Program-made: the position numbers and the translations under genes | NCBI RefSeq assembly: GCF_042678045.1 | Contig: NZ_JBHUDI010000011.1 | Coordinates: 645,770 to 709,769, forward strand | Reading direction: 5' to 3' | Source of the DNA: Natrinema amylolyticus_A | GTDB taxonomy: Archaea > Halobacteriota > Halobacteria > Halobacteriales > Natrialbaceae | DNA length: 64,000 bases | The notes under the pieces: generated by a model | The model's database searches: none | What the model was told of the DNA's origin: nothing | What the model saw: the letters and a program-made list of their open reading frames with translations, nothing else | Part shown: positions 8,382-17,132 of the stretch, piece after piece | How the letters are laid out: each line of letters starts with the position of its first letter | Numbering within the stretch: the first letter of the stretch is position 1

Positions 8382-8489
8382 GAAAGGGGCGACACCGCAC
8401 ACGGAGCGAAACGACGCAAGCACCGCAGGCGAACGACGTGAGCCGAGGCGCGCAGCGAGTAGCAGCCCGTGTGCGGTGTCGGGGCTTTC
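8382..8489. repeat. Long inverted repeat with GAAAGGGGC arm
   Basis: The 23-base arms 8382-8404 and 8467-8489 pair at 20 of 23 positions, with a perfect 14-bp core GACACCGCACACGG (8391-8404) and CCGTGTGCGGTGTC (8467-8480). The 62-base spacer is a purine-rich GCGA/ACGA-type sequence. The leading GGGAATGAAAGGGGC resembles a dispersed intergenic repeat that I recall from other haloarchaeal genomes. Confidence 0.7.
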
Positions 8490-8520
8490 GAGGTGTTCTC
8501 GACAGTGATACCAGCGACAG

Positions 8521-8606
8521 CTATAGTAACAACTGAAACTGTTCACACACTGATCGCCCAGTCCTCGTGCGATCAGGTGTGCACTGACTTTCAGTGGCTA
8601 CTGTAG
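8521..8606. repeat. 86-bp near-perfect palindrome
   Basis: The left arm 8521-8557 (starts CTATAGTAAC, ends TGATCGC) is the reverse complement of the right arm 8569-8606 (starts GCGATCAGG, ends CTACTGTAG) with a few mismatches and one indel. The loop is about 11 bases. It lies 53 bases before the HAD gene start. It could be a mobile-element relic, a cruciform or an RNA hairpin. Confidence 0.75.
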
Positions 8607-8658
8607 TCCATCTAGTCGGCGAAACGTTGAGAACGCCCGCGCGCTTACACCACCATAG

Positions 8659-9330
8659 ATGGCAGCCTACGACGCGGTCTATTTCGATCTCGACAGCACC
8701 CTCTGCGAGCCGACCCAGGACGCCACGGACCTGCTCGAGGCGACGTTCGACCGGGCCGGCCACGAGCAGTTCTGTACGCCGGCAGAGCTGCGAGCGGCGG
8801 TTCCGGAGCTGCCGACCGCCGAGACGGATCGCGAGTTCTACGAACACCTCTTCGCCGAAGTCGCGGACAGATCCGGCGTCGAGACGGACGTCGCACCGAC
8901 GCTCGCCGCGGAGTATCTCGACGTGCGAGATCCGACCGCCGTCGAGTTCAGACCCGGTGCGGAGACCGTACTCGAGTACGCCCGCGATCGGGCCCACGTC
9001 GGGCTCATCACGAACGGCGGCCGGCCGACACAGACGCAGAAACTCCGAACGCTCGGGATCGAGGACGCCTTCGACGTGCAGGTCTTTACGGAGCCGAGCG
9101 CCGGCATCGGTCCCAAACCGAGCGCGGCCCCGTTCGAACGCGCGCTGACCGAACTCGCGGTCACGCCCGACGCGGCGATCCACGTCGGCGACTCGCTGCA
9201 CGCCGACGTCGCGGGCGCGAACGCGATGGGACTCGACTCGGCCTGGCTCGACCTCGGCCGCGACGAGCCCGGCGAGCACGTACCGACCTACGAACTCGCG
9301 TCGCTCGAGGGGCTCGAGATGATCGTCTAA
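8659..9330 (+). CDS. HAD-superfamily hydrolase
   Basis: 223-residue phosphatase-like protein. All HAD motifs are present: motif I FDLDSTL (Asp10, Asp12), motif II in GLITNGG, the motif III Lys in GPKPSAAPF, and motif IV HVGDSLHADVAGA. The cap domain (about residues 18-90) is helical, as in subfamily I enzymes (phosphoglycolate phosphatase/haloacid dehalogenase-like). The substrate cannot be read from sequence. It stands alone between a palindrome island and a convergent gene. Confidence 0.9.
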   Translation: MAAYDAVYFDLDSTLCEPTQDATDLLEATFDRAGHEQFCTPAELRAAVPELPTAETDREFYEHLFAEVADRSGVETDVAPTLAAEYLDVRDPTAVEFRPGAETVLEYARDRAHVGLITNGGRPTQTQKLRTLGIEDAFDVQVFTEPSAGIGPKPSAAPFERALTELAVTPDAAIHVGDSLHADVAGANAMGLDSAWLDLGRDEPGEHVPTYELASLEGLEMIV

Positions 9331-9362
9331 GCCACGGGAGACAGCGCCGTTCGCGGGTTCCG

Positions 9363-9896
9363 TTACTGATCTGGCAAGAGGTCAGTGTGGACCAGCGCGC
9401 GGTACTGGGTGTCGGTACCTTCCTCGAGGCGCTTGAGCAGCGCCGCTGCCTTCGAGAAGGTCTCGGGGAGCTCGAACGGGTCGTCGTCGTCCTCGTCGCG
9501 TTGCTTGCAGAACTTGACGAACGCCAGCAGGTTCTCGTAGGCACCGATGCGAGCGTAGACGACGCCGATGTCTTGATCGATCGCGTCCTGCCAGGTGTCG
9601 ATCATGGGCTCGACTGCCTTCCGGGGCTGGCTCATCTGTTCGGCCAGGTCGTCGGCGTCGACGCCGCCCTCGCCGACCACGCCGTCGAAGACCGACTGGA
9701 GATCGCCGCTGGCGTCCGCAAGCGGCGGTGCGTCCGCTTCGGCCTTGACCAGATCGGCGAACCCCTCGAGTTCGTCGCGCCGGACCGCGACGGGATAGAC
9801 GAAGTCGTGTGTCTCTTTCGGGAGCGTGTACGATTGCTCTTTGATGCCCTGTTCCCCAGGGCGTGTCTTGCCCAGCATTTGCTCGAGTATTCCCAT
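9363..9896 (-). CDS. Conserved haloarchaeal protein of unknown function
   Basis: 177 residues from the ATG at 9896 (MGILEQMLGKTRPGEQ); the upstream extension of the frame has no protein-like character. It is soluble and mostly helical, with conserved-looking stretches PKETHDFVYPVAVRRDELEGF and YENLLAFVKFCKQRDED, and lacks membrane segments, cysteines and known catalytic motifs. It ends convergently 33 bases from the HAD gene. I do not recognise a function. Confidence 0.7.
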   Translation of the reverse strand: MGILEQMLGKTRPGEQGIKEQSYTLPKETHDFVYPVAVRRDELEGFADLVKAEADAPPLADASGDLQSVFDGVVGEGGVDADDLAEQMSQPRKAVEPMIDTWQDAIDQDIGVVYARIGAYENLLAFVKFCKQRDEDDDDPFELPETFSKAAALLKRLEEGTDTQYRALVHTDLLPDQ

Positions 9897-10031
9897 ACCC
9901 AAAACAGGTGTCGTGAGGCGAATAAGTGTTCCGCGGTCGACTTGACCCGTTTTCGGCCATGATTCACCGGTTTGCTGTACTATCATCACGTTCTGACAGC
10001 CCCGGATGTGCTTACCCTGTCCAATCTCTTC

Positions 10032-10604
10032 CTACCAGTCGTCGCCGAGGGCCGCTTTTGCGCCGCCGTAGCCACTCGCGGTCGTCCACGTGCGGCCGCT
10101 TGCTGCGTGTTCGACCTCATAGACTCCGCCGCAGGCCCCACAGCGGTACTGGTTGGGTGCCTTCACCGGTTTCGAGGCGCGATGGCGCGTCGCGTGCCAG
10201 TCGCAGTCGGCGGCGCGACACCGGAGGACGTACCGCGGCTCGGCGAACGATTCGCAGTAGCGCGGGGCCTCGAGCGCCGCGGCCCGCTCGCGAAACCGCG
10301 ACCCATGCCCGGACTCGCCGAACTGTTGAAACTCCCAGGCGTGGACGAGTTCGTGGCGGACGATTCCCGCGAATGCGGGCCAATCGTAGCGCTCATAGGC
10401 GCGCCGAGCGAGGACGATCGTCGCCACCTCCCGATCCGGCTGCCAGCGACACGCCCCCGCCCGGCGGCGTGCTCGTGCCGAGACGGTCCACTCGAGGGCC
10501 GACAGGTCGACCGCTAACCCGTATTCGTCGACGACCTCGCGGGCATGGATCCGTGCGCGGGCCACGATCTCGTCCGCGAGCGTGTATGCTTCGCCGTCCG
10601 TCAC
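10032..10604 (-). CDS. SprT-like zinc metalloprotease
   Basis: About 190 residues from a GTG at 10604; the frame extends to a TTG at 10685, but no ATG exists and the GTG start (VTDGEAYTLADEI) better fits family N termini. The zinc site is HELVH in RHELVHAWEFQQFGESGHGSRF, with a downstream third-ligand His. A C-terminal zinc ribbon follows (CRAADC... CGAC). SprT/SPRTN proteins degrade proteins crosslinked to DNA in eukaryotes; the archaeal role is not established. An AT-rich divergent promoter region separates it from the CDF exporter. Confidence 0.85.
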   Translation of the reverse strand: MTDGEAYTLADEIVARARIHAREVVDEYGLAVDLSALEWTVSARARRRAGACRWQPDREVATIVLARRAYERYDWPAFAGIVRHELVHAWEFQQFGESGHGSRFRERAAALEAPRYCESFAEPRYVLRCRAADCDWHATRHRASKPVKAPNQYRCGACGGVYEVEHAASGRTWTTASGYGGAKAALGDDW

Positions 10605-10743
10605 GGACTCGAGAAGGAAGCCCGCTGCCGAAATGGTTCCGGTAGAGCGACCGATCGAGGGATCGTCCGCTGCAGCTGTTAACAATTCAGATGATAAATG
10701 TTGCTAATAATGATAGTCTAAACGCCGTTTAATAGTAGCCGAA

Positions 10744-10751
10744 TTAATAAG
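10744..10751 (+). promoter_or_regulatory. TATA-like box of the CDF exporter gene
   Basis: TTAATAAG lies 26-33 bases before the ATG at 10777, in an otherwise AT-rich divergent spacer. Confidence 0.45.
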
Positions 10752-10776
10752 CAAGACGCCCCGAATTCGACGTACG

Positions 10777-11733
10777 ATGAGCCCCAACGAGTCGGCGCAC
10801 GCTCACGACGACTCACACGACGGTCACGGGCACGATCACGGCGGCCACGGCCACGGTGGCGAGTCGACGAGCAGCCGCAAGCTCGCCGCCGTCTCGCTGA
10901 TCAACGTCGTCGGCTTCCTCGTCGAACTCGCGGGCGGGCTGGCGTTTGGCTCTGTCGCGCTCATCAGCGACGCCGTCCACATGCTGTTCGACGCGCTCGC
11001 GTACGTGATGGCCTTCGCCGCCGCCTACGTCGCCGAAGACTACGGCAACGGTGAGCGCTGGTCGTACGGCCTCCACCGTCTCGAGCCGTTCGCTGCCTTC
11101 CTCAACGGCCTGTTCCTGTTGCCGATGGTCGGCTTTATCCTCTGGGAGTCCTACCAGCGATTCCTCGATCCGATCGCTATCGGGACTGGGCCAACGATCG
11201 CCATCGCCCTCGGCGGACTGCTGGTCAACATTGGCTCCGTCTACGTCCTCCACGGCGACGCGATGAGTCTTAACGAGAAGGGCGCGTTCTACCACCTGCT
11301 TGGCGATGCCGGCGGCTCGGTCGCCGTCATCGTCTCCGTGCTGGCGATCGAACTGACCGGGATCCACGTCATCGATCCGATCACTGCGGCGCTGATCGCC
11401 GTTGTCGTGACCTGGTCGGCGGCCACCGTGTTGCGCGGCAGCGGCGAGATCTTCTTCCTCAAGACGCCCCTCGAGAGCGACGAGATCCGTGCGCACATCC
11501 GTGATATCGAGGGCGTCACGGCGGTCGACGACTTCCACGCCTGGCAGATCTGCAGCCAGATCACGGTCGCGACGGTCCACGTCGAAACGGACGTCGAGAC
11601 GATGGCCGACGCCGAGGCAGTCACGCGCCGGATACACGACGAACTCGCCGGCCACGGCGTCGATCACGCCACCGTCGAACTGTCGCCGCGCTACGCCGAC
11701 CGCGACGTGCATCTGGATACGCACTGCCACTGA
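10777..11733 (+). CDS. Cation diffusion facilitator (Zn2+/metal exporter)
   Basis: 318-residue CDF transporter that would export zinc or a similar divalent cation in exchange for protons. The N terminus is His-rich (HAHDDSHDGHGHDHGG, residues 8-28), a metal-buffering feature. Six membrane segments follow, with the metal-site motifs HxxxD in DAVHMLFDALAY (segment 2) and FYHLLGDAGGS (segment 5). The C-terminal cytoplasmic dimerisation domain (about 225-318) ends in a His-rich tail. The stop codon is the first three bases of palindromic element copy B. Confidence 0.93.
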   Translation: MSPNESAHAHDDSHDGHGHDHGGHGHGGESTSSRKLAAVSLINVVGFLVELAGGLAFGSVALISDAVHMLFDALAYVMAFAAAYVAEDYGNGERWSYGLHRLEPFAAFLNGLFLLPMVGFILWESYQRFLDPIAIGTGPTIAIALGGLLVNIGSVYVLHGDAMSLNEKGAFYHLLGDAGGSVAVIVSVLAIELTGIHVIDPITAALIAVVVTWSAATVLRGSGEIFFLKTPLESDEIRAHIRDIEGVTAVDDFHAWQICSQITVATVHVETDVETMADAEAVTRRIHDELAGHGVDHATVELSPRYADRDVHLDTHCH

Positions 11734-11815
11734 TACGGTCTACTGTAAGTCATTGCCGGTGGGACCGCGACCGCCCTGCGGTCCCACCGGTACATCGTTA
11801 CAGCAAACCGTATGA
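11731..11815 (+). repeat. Palindromic element, TGAKACGG family, copy B
   Basis: 85 bp from TGATACGGTCTACTGTAA to TTACAGCAAACCGTATGA; the ends pair 14 of 16. The inner stem is perfect over 13 bp: CCGGTGGGACCGC (11756-11768) and GCGGTCCCACCGG (11778-11790). The first TGA is the stop codon of the CDF gene. This is the best-preserved copy in the window. Confidence 0.85.
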
Positions 11816-11859
11816 GCGACCTCCCCGACTTTTATCACCTCGAACCGGGTCGATAGTTC

Positions 11860-13302
11860 ATGAACACTGACACCAACTCGTCCGCACGGGAGCTCGCGGA
11901 CGCGATCCGGCGCGGCGAGCGATCCTCGCTGGCAACCGTCGAGACCATCCTCGAGCGGATCGGGGCGACCGACGACCTGAACGCCTACGTGACGGTCATC
12001 GCGGACGCGGCCCGGGAACGTGCCCGCGAGGCCGACCGCGCGGCCGCGGCCGGTGAGGATCTCGGCCCGCTGCACGGGGTGCCAGTCGCGATCAAGGACC
12101 TCCGCGATCGAAAGGCGGGTGTCCGGAACACGATGGGGCTGGCGGCGCTGTCGGACCACGTCGCCAGCACGGATTCGGTCACCGTCGAACGGCTCGAGGC
12201 GGCCGGTGCGGTGATCGTCGGCACCACCAACACGCCCGCGCTCGCTCACACAATCAAGACCGACAACCGCCTCGTCGGGCCGACGGCGACGCCGTTCGAC
12301 CGCGAGCGGTCTGCCGGCGGCTCCTCCGGTGGCTCCGCAGCGGCGGTCGCAGCAGGTCTCGCGACGATCGCTACCGGCTCGGACATCGGCGGCTCCCTTC
12401 GAGTGCCAGCGTCGTGCTGTCACGTTATCGGTCTCAAACCCAGCCTTGGGCGCGTGCCGGCCGATTCCCGGCTCGATGCCTTCGGGACGCACACGCCCTT
12501 TATGGTCGGCGGCCCGATCGGCCGCTCGACCGAGGACGTCGCGCTCGCGTTCGATATCCTCTCGGGACAGGACGATCGCGACCCACTCAGCGTTCCGGAC
12601 GGCGACGACGTGTTCCCGGCGACGGATCGGCCGGCGGCCGATCTCTCCGTCGGCTATAGCCCAAACCTGGACTTACAGCCCGTCGATCCGATCGTCCGCG
12701 GGATCGTCGGCGACGCAATCGACGACCTCGCGGCCGCAGGCGTGACCGTCGACGATGTGGACGTCTCACTTCCAGCCTACGAGACACTCCGCTCGGCGTA
12801 CTACACGCAAGTCGGCGGCTACTTCGCCGCGCTTGCGGCCCGACTCGAGGAGCGGTACGGGATCGACCTCGAGACTGCCGATGTCGAAGAAACCCTCCGG
12901 TCGACGATCGCCCTGGCCGACGACACGAGTGCGGTCGAGGAACGGCTCGCAAACGGTCCCCGGGCGCGGGCCTACGACGCGATCGAGGACGCGCTGACCG
13001 GCCACGACGCGCTCGTGACGCCGACGCTGACGGTGCCGCCGTACGGAAAACGGCTGGCCGATCGGTACCCGACGGAGATCGACGGACAGGCCGTCGACGG
13101 GATTCCGACCGACGCGATGCTCACCTGGGTGTTCAACCTGACCGGCCACCCGGTCGCGTCGGTCCCCGCCGGCCTCACCGACGACGGGCTGCCGATCGGC
13201 CTCCAGATCGTCGGCCGCCGGTACGCGGAGGCGGACGTGCTCGCGGTCGCTGGGGCTCTCGAGCGGGCCCGACCGTGGGCTGGCCACTATCCGGATAACT
13301 GA
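11860..13302 (+). CDS. Amidase (amidase-signature family)
   Basis: 480-residue hydrolase with the complete Ser-cisSer-Lys triad of the amidase-signature family: Lys79 in PVAIKD, cis-Ser near 155 in SAGGSSGGSAAAVA, and nucleophile Ser179 in TGSDIGGSLR. The haloarchaeal GatA subunit belongs to the same family, but a gatB/gatC neighbour is missing and the sequence looks like a general amidase; the substrate is unknown. It starts 44 bases after palindromic element B and ends convergent to the trp operon. Confidence 0.88.
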   Translation: MNTDTNSSARELADAIRRGERSSLATVETILERIGATDDLNAYVTVIADAARERAREADRAAAAGEDLGPLHGVPVAIKDLRDRKAGVRNTMGLAALSDHVASTDSVTVERLEAAGAVIVGTTNTPALAHTIKTDNRLVGPTATPFDRERSAGGSSGGSAAAVAAGLATIATGSDIGGSLRVPASCCHVIGLKPSLGRVPADSRLDAFGTHTPFMVGGPIGRSTEDVALAFDILSGQDDRDPLSVPDGDDVFPATDRPAADLSVGYSPNLDLQPVDPIVRGIVGDAIDDLAAAGVTVDDVDVSLPAYETLRSAYYTQVGGYFAALAARLEERYGIDLETADVEETLRSTIALADDTSAVEERLANGPRARAYDAIEDALTGHDALVTPTLTVPPYGKRLADRYPTEIDGQAVDGIPTDAMLTWVFNLTGHPVASVPAGLTDDGLPIGLQIVGRRYAEADVLAVAGALERARPWAGHYPDN

Positions 13303-13361
13303 ATGGCGGTCCAAAGTGGACCGAGCGGCGCGGAGAAGTAGGAGGCGTGAGGTGGGGACGC

Positions 13362-14156
13362 TCAGGCCTCGAGTGCGAGTCCTGCCTCGGCCAGTGCGTC
13401 GTCGGTCGAGAGATCGTCGTGGACGACGCCGGCGACCGCGCGGGCGATCGCTTCGGGGTCTTCGTGCTGGAAGATCGAGCGGCCCATCGAGACACCGGCA
13501 CCGCCGGCATCCATCACGCCGCGGACCATCTCGATGGTCTCGCGGTCGGTTCCCTTCGAGCCGCCGGCGATGACCACCGGCAGCCGGGTCGACTCGACGA
13601 CGTGCTGGAAGCTATCGGCGTCGCCGCTGTAGCCCGTTTTGACGATGTCGGCGCCGAGTTCTTCGGCGAGGCGGACCGCGTGGCCGAGCGCTTCGGGGTC
13701 CTCGGAGTCGACACCCGGGCCGCGGGCGTAGGCCATCGCGAGGACCGGCATCCCGAATCGCTGGGCCTGCTCGGTGACCTCCGAGAGCTGGCTGATCTGG
13801 TCGGGTTCGTGGTCCGAGCCGACGTTGATGTGGAAGGAGACGGCATCGGCACCGACCCGGACGGCCTCCTCGACAGTCCCGGTCATCCGCTTGTCCTGTT
13901 CGTCAGGACCGATCGTCGTCGAGCCGTTGAGGTGGACGATGTAGCCCTGGCCGTTCTTGTTGTCGTGGACGCGGGGTGCGACCCCTTTCTGCGTGAGGAC
14001 CGCGTCCGCGCCGCCGCTGGTGACACCGTCGATGGTCGCTTCGATGTCTTTCAGCCCCTGGACGGCACCCATCGTGATGCCGTGGTCCATTGGGACGATT
14101 ACGTACGATCCGTCTGTCCCGATTCGATCGAGTCGTGCGTCAATTCCTGTGGTCAT
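13362..14156 (-). CDS. 2-amino-3,7-dideoxy-D-threo-hept-6-ulosonate (ADH) synthase
   Basis: Class I aldolase-like enzyme that begins the archaeal shikimate route by forming ADH for DHQ synthase II. 264 residues. Visible residues match the family: Asp24 in VPMDHGITMG, Tyr143 in AMAYARG, Schiff-base Lys173 in DIVKTGYSGD and the phosphate loop AGGSKGTDRE. It is the last gene of the leftward trpC-trpB-trpA operon, 24 bases after trpA, so aromatic precursor supply and tryptophan synthesis are likely transcribed together. Confidence 0.93.
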   Translation of the reverse strand: MTTGIDARLDRIGTDGSYVIVPMDHGITMGAVQGLKDIEATIDGVTSGGADAVLTQKGVAPRVHDNKNGQGYIVHLNGSTTIGPDEQDKRMTGTVEEAVRVGADAVSFHINVGSDHEPDQISQLSEVTEQAQRFGMPVLAMAYARGPGVDSEDPEALGHAVRLAEELGADIVKTGYSGDADSFQHVVESTRLPVVIAGGSKGTDRETIEMVRGVMDAGGAGVSMGRSIFQHEDPEAIARAVAGVVHDDLSTDDALAEAGLALEA

Positions 14157-14180
14157 TGCGGGAGTGTAGCAAGCTTGCAG

Positions 14181-15047
14181 TTATGGCTGTTCTGGTTCCG
14201 GTGCATCTTCGTGATCGACCGTGACGTTGTCCGCACCGCGGCGGGCACCCCGCTTGAGTTCGCGGGCCTTGGCCTCGAGTGCGTCGGCGGCGTCGCCTGG
14301 ATCGTCGCTCGAGGCGATCAGGTCGATCAGCGCGCTGCCGACGATGACGCCGTCCGCGCCGGCCTCGATGATCTCGGCGGCGTGATCGCCCTCGCTGACG
14401 CCGAAGCCGACCGCCTTGGGCACGTCGTACGCCGAGAGCCGCGCGAGGCTGTCGTGGGTCGCTCCCGACACGTTCGCGCGCGCACCCGTCGTCCCGAGCC
14501 GCGCTTGCACGTAGGCAAAGCCGGAAACCTGGGACATAATCGTCTCGAGGCGCTCGCCCTCGGTCGTCGGCGCGACGATGAAGACGAGATCGAGCCCGTG
14601 ATCGTCACAGGCCACGCGGAGCGGCTCGGACTCCTCGGCTGGCAGGTCGGGGACGATGATCCCCGAGAGACCAGCCTCGGCCGCGCGTTCGACGAAGGGA
14701 CGAACGTCGGGTTCCGAGCCGTACTGGAGGATCATGTTGTAGTAGGTCATTACCAGCAGCGGGGCCTCAGTCTCGAGGTCGTCGACTAACTCGAAAAAGG
14801 CCTGGGGGGTCGTGCCGGCATCGAGCGCGCGGTTGATCGCGGCCTGGATCGTCGGTCCCTCGGCGATCGGCTCCGAAAACGGCAGGCCGAGTTCGATCAG
14901 ATCCGAGCCGCCACGATCGAGCGCCTCGACGTACTCCTTGGTGTCCTCGAGCGACGGATCACCTGCGGTAATGTAGGTGATGAGAGCAGGGTAGTTCTCG
15001 CGAATGGCCGCCTCGATGTCACTGTCGTACTGTCGGTCGTCGCTCAC
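14181..15047 (-). CDS. trpA: Tryptophan synthase alpha subunit
   Basis: Cleaves indole-3-glycerol phosphate to indole and glyceraldehyde 3-phosphate. 288 residues, TIM barrel. The active-site region DLIELGLPFSEPIAEGP holds the catalytic Glu, and the second catalytic region is GIIVPDLPAEE; the phosphate-binding loops GFGVSEGD and VGSALID are intact. The start overlaps the trpB stop by ATGA, so expression is coupled. Confidence 0.97.
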   Translation of the reverse strand: MSDDRQYDSDIEAAIRENYPALITYITAGDPSLEDTKEYVEALDRGGSDLIELGLPFSEPIAEGPTIQAAINRALDAGTTPQAFFELVDDLETEAPLLVMTYYNMILQYGSEPDVRPFVERAAEAGLSGIIVPDLPAEESEPLRVACDDHGLDLVFIVAPTTEGERLETIMSQVSGFAYVQARLGTTGARANVSGATHDSLARLSAYDVPKAVGFGVSEGDHAAEIIEAGADGVIVGSALIDLIASSDDPGDAADALEAKARELKRGARRGADNVTVDHEDAPEPEQP

Positions 15048-16306
15048 TGGTCGAACACCTCCACTTCGGGTGCGGCAGCGAGATCGCGTTTCTCGGTCTC
15101 CTCGAGCACTGTCTCGAGGTCCTTGTCGCCGCGGCCGGAAACGTTGACGACGACGAGGTCGCCGAGGTCTTCGTGAGCCTCTTCTAAATAGCCGAGCGCG
15201 TGACTCGACTCGAGTGCTGGAATGATCCCCTCGAGCCGGGAGAGCCGGTGGAAGCCGTTGAGCGCAACCTCGTCGTCGACGCTCGCGGGCGTCACGCGGC
15301 CCGTCTCGACGAGATGGGACAGTTCCGGGCCGACGCCGGCGTAGTCGAGTCCTGCGCTGACGCTGTGGGACTCCATGATCTGCCCTTCCGTACTCTGGAG
15401 CAGCTTCGTCATCGCGCCGTGGAGGACGCCGTCGGTACCCGTCGACAGCGTCGCGGAGTTGGGCGCGAGCCCTTCGTCTTCGTCGATCTCGAGGCTCGAG
15501 CCGCCGGCCTCGACGGCGTAGAGATCGACGCTGTCATCTGGAACGAACGCGTGGAAGGTGCCCATCGTGTTCGAACCGCCGCCAGCGCAGGCGACGACGC
15601 TGTCTGGCAGCCGACCCGCTTTCTCCTGGATCTGCTCGCGGGCTTCCTTGCCGATGACCGCCTGGAAGTCCCGGACCATCTGCGGGAACGGGTGGGGGCC
15701 GACGACCGAGCCGATCACGTAGTGGGTCCGCTCGACGGTGGTCGCCCAGTCGCGCATCGTCTCGTTGATCGCCTCCTTCAGCGTCCCGCTGCCGGCCTCG
15801 ACCGGGTTGACCTCGGCCCCGTTCATCCGCATTCGGTAGACGTTGGGGCGCTGGCGGTTGACGTCGGTTCGGCCCATGTAGATCTCACAAGGCATGTCGA
15901 GGTGGGCCGCGGCCATCGCCGTCGCGGTGCCGTGTTGGCCCGCGCCGGTCTCGGCGATGATCCGCTCTTTGCCCATGTACTTCGCGAGCAGGACCTGCCC
16001 GAGCGCGTTGTTCAGCTTGTGCGCCCCGCCGTGGAGCAGGTCCTCTCGTTTGAGGTAGATCTCGCGGTCGTAGCGCTCGCTCAGCCGATCCGCGCGCTGG
16101 AGCGGCGTCGGCCGCCCGCCGAACTCGCGCATCCGCTTGCGGAACTCGTCCATGAAGCCGTCCTCGTTGTCGAGGACGTAGCGCTCGTAGGCGTCCTCGA
16201 GTTCCTGGACGGCCGGCATCAGCGCCTCGGGCACGTACTGGCCGCCATAGTCGCCGAACGTCCCCGTTCGCCCGCTCTCTCCGTCGCGTTCGCGTTCCGT
16301 ACTCAT
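15044..16306 (-). CDS. trpB: Tryptophan synthase beta subunit
   Basis: PLP enzyme joining indole and serine to tryptophan. 420 residues, with the TrpB1-type N terminus FGDYGGQYVPEALMPAV, the PLP lysine in GGAHKLNNALGQ, and the phosphate loop CAGGGSNTMG. An extra Ser/Glu-rich leader of about 14 residues precedes the conserved part. Second gene of the operon, 25 bases after trpC. Confidence 0.97.
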   Translation of the reverse strand: MSTERERDGESGRTGTFGDYGGQYVPEALMPAVQELEDAYERYVLDNEDGFMDEFRKRMREFGGRPTPLQRADRLSERYDREIYLKREDLLHGGAHKLNNALGQVLLAKYMGKERIIAETGAGQHGTATAMAAAHLDMPCEIYMGRTDVNRQRPNVYRMRMNGAEVNPVEAGSGTLKEAINETMRDWATTVERTHYVIGSVVGPHPFPQMVRDFQAVIGKEAREQIQEKAGRLPDSVVACAGGGSNTMGTFHAFVPDDSVDLYAVEAGGSSLEIDEDEGLAPNSATLSTGTDGVLHGAMTKLLQSTEGQIMESHSVSAGLDYAGVGPELSHLVETGRVTPASVDDEVALNGFHRLSRLEGIIPALESSHALGYLEEAHEDLGDLVVVNVSGRGDKDLETVLEETEKRDLAAAPEVEVFDQ

Positions 16307-16331
16307 GTCTGGGTGTCTCCGTCTTGGTCGC

Positions 16332-17129
16332 TCATGTCGTCTCCGTCTCGGTCGCAGCGTCCGATTCCGCCTCGACCAGTCGACGCGTGTTCTCGGTTAC
16401 GTCGCTGTCGCCCGCGCCGTGGTCCATGATCGCACTGCCGACGAGCAACGCGTCTGCGCCCGCCTCGCGCATCCGTCGCACGTCTTCCGGCGACGAAATC
16501 CCGCTCTCGGCGATCAGCGTCACGTCATCAGGTACCTCGGGTGCCACTGACTCGAAGGTTTCGAGGTCGACCTCGAGTTTGGCCAGGTCGCGGTTGTTTA
16601 CGCCAATCAGGTCCGCGCCCGCCGCGAGGGCGGTCTCGAGTTCGTCGCGGTCGTGAACTTCGACCAGCGGCTGGAAGCCACGCTCGCGGGCAGCGGTGAC
16701 GAGGCCTGCGAGGTCGTCGACGAACCGCGCGATCAAAAGCAGGAGGTCGGCCTCGACGACGTCCATCCCGGCTTCGTCGAGGACGAAGTCCTTGCGCAAG
16801 ACGGGAACGTCGACGGCCTCCCGAATTCGGGTCAGCGCCTCGGGCGAACCGCCGAAGTGGGTCGGCTCAGTGAGCACCGACAGCGCCGTTGCGCCGCCGT
16901 CGACCATCGCCTGCGCTAACTCGACTGGATCGTCGTCTCGCGTCCCGTCGGCCGTTGGACTCGTCGGTTTTACCTCCGCGATCACTGGGACTCGCCCCGC
17001 GGCCTCGGCGTCGGCCAGCGCGTCGGGAACCGAGCGTGCGTCGACGTCGACGCCGTCACCGCCCGACCGCTCCCGGGCCGCCTCGAGAATCGACTGCACC
17101 GCGGGGGCGAGCTCCGTATCGGAGTTCAT
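16332..17129 (-). CDS. trpC: Indole-3-glycerol-phosphate synthase
   Basis: Closes the indole ring from CdRP. 265 residues, TIM barrel, with the family landmarks VIAEVKPTSPT (the usual KxxSPS lysine loop is KPTSPT), VPVLRKDFVLD, DLIGVNNRDL and AESGISSPEDV. First gene of the trpCBA-ADH synthase operon. The ATG lies only three bases from the proximal TGTACA box, so the mRNA is leaderless or nearly so. trpD, E, F and G are not in the window. Confidence 0.96.
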   Translation of the reverse strand: MNSDTELAPAVQSILEAARERSGGDGVDVDARSVPDALADAEAAGRVPVIAEVKPTSPTADGTRDDDPVELAQAMVDGGATALSVLTEPTHFGGSPEALTRIREAVDVPVLRKDFVLDEAGMDVVEADLLLLIARFVDDLAGLVTAARERGFQPLVEVHDRDELETALAAGADLIGVNNRDLAKLEVDLETFESVAPEVPDDVTLIAESGISSPEDVRRMREAGADALLVGSAIMDHGAGDSDVTENTRRLVEAESDAATETETT

Positions 17130-17132
17130 TAT

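Larger units (their letters stand above)
8090..8658. other. Intergenic palindrome island
   Basis: About 570 bases without a gene. The left part should hold the DHQ synthase II promoter. From 8278 to 8606 three different long palindromic elements lie one after the other (8278-8361, 8382-8489 and 8521-8606; each listed separately). The HAD gene starts 52 bases beyond the last one. Confidence 0.7.

Noticed and set aside
6938..8383. Long + strand frame opposite DHQ synthase II
   Set aside because: Arg/Asp/Val-biased shadow of the real gene, with no family character.
8382..8489. Possible CRISPR-type repeat because of spaced arms
   Set aside because: Only one inverted pair is present; there are no direct repeats with regular spacers and no cas genes in the window.
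8305..8508. Short frame in the palindrome island
   Set aside because: It lies inside repeated palindromic DNA and changes character with each element.
13347..14789. Long + strand frame opposite ADH synthase and trpA
   Set aside because: It crosses two genes on the other strand and has no recognisable domain.
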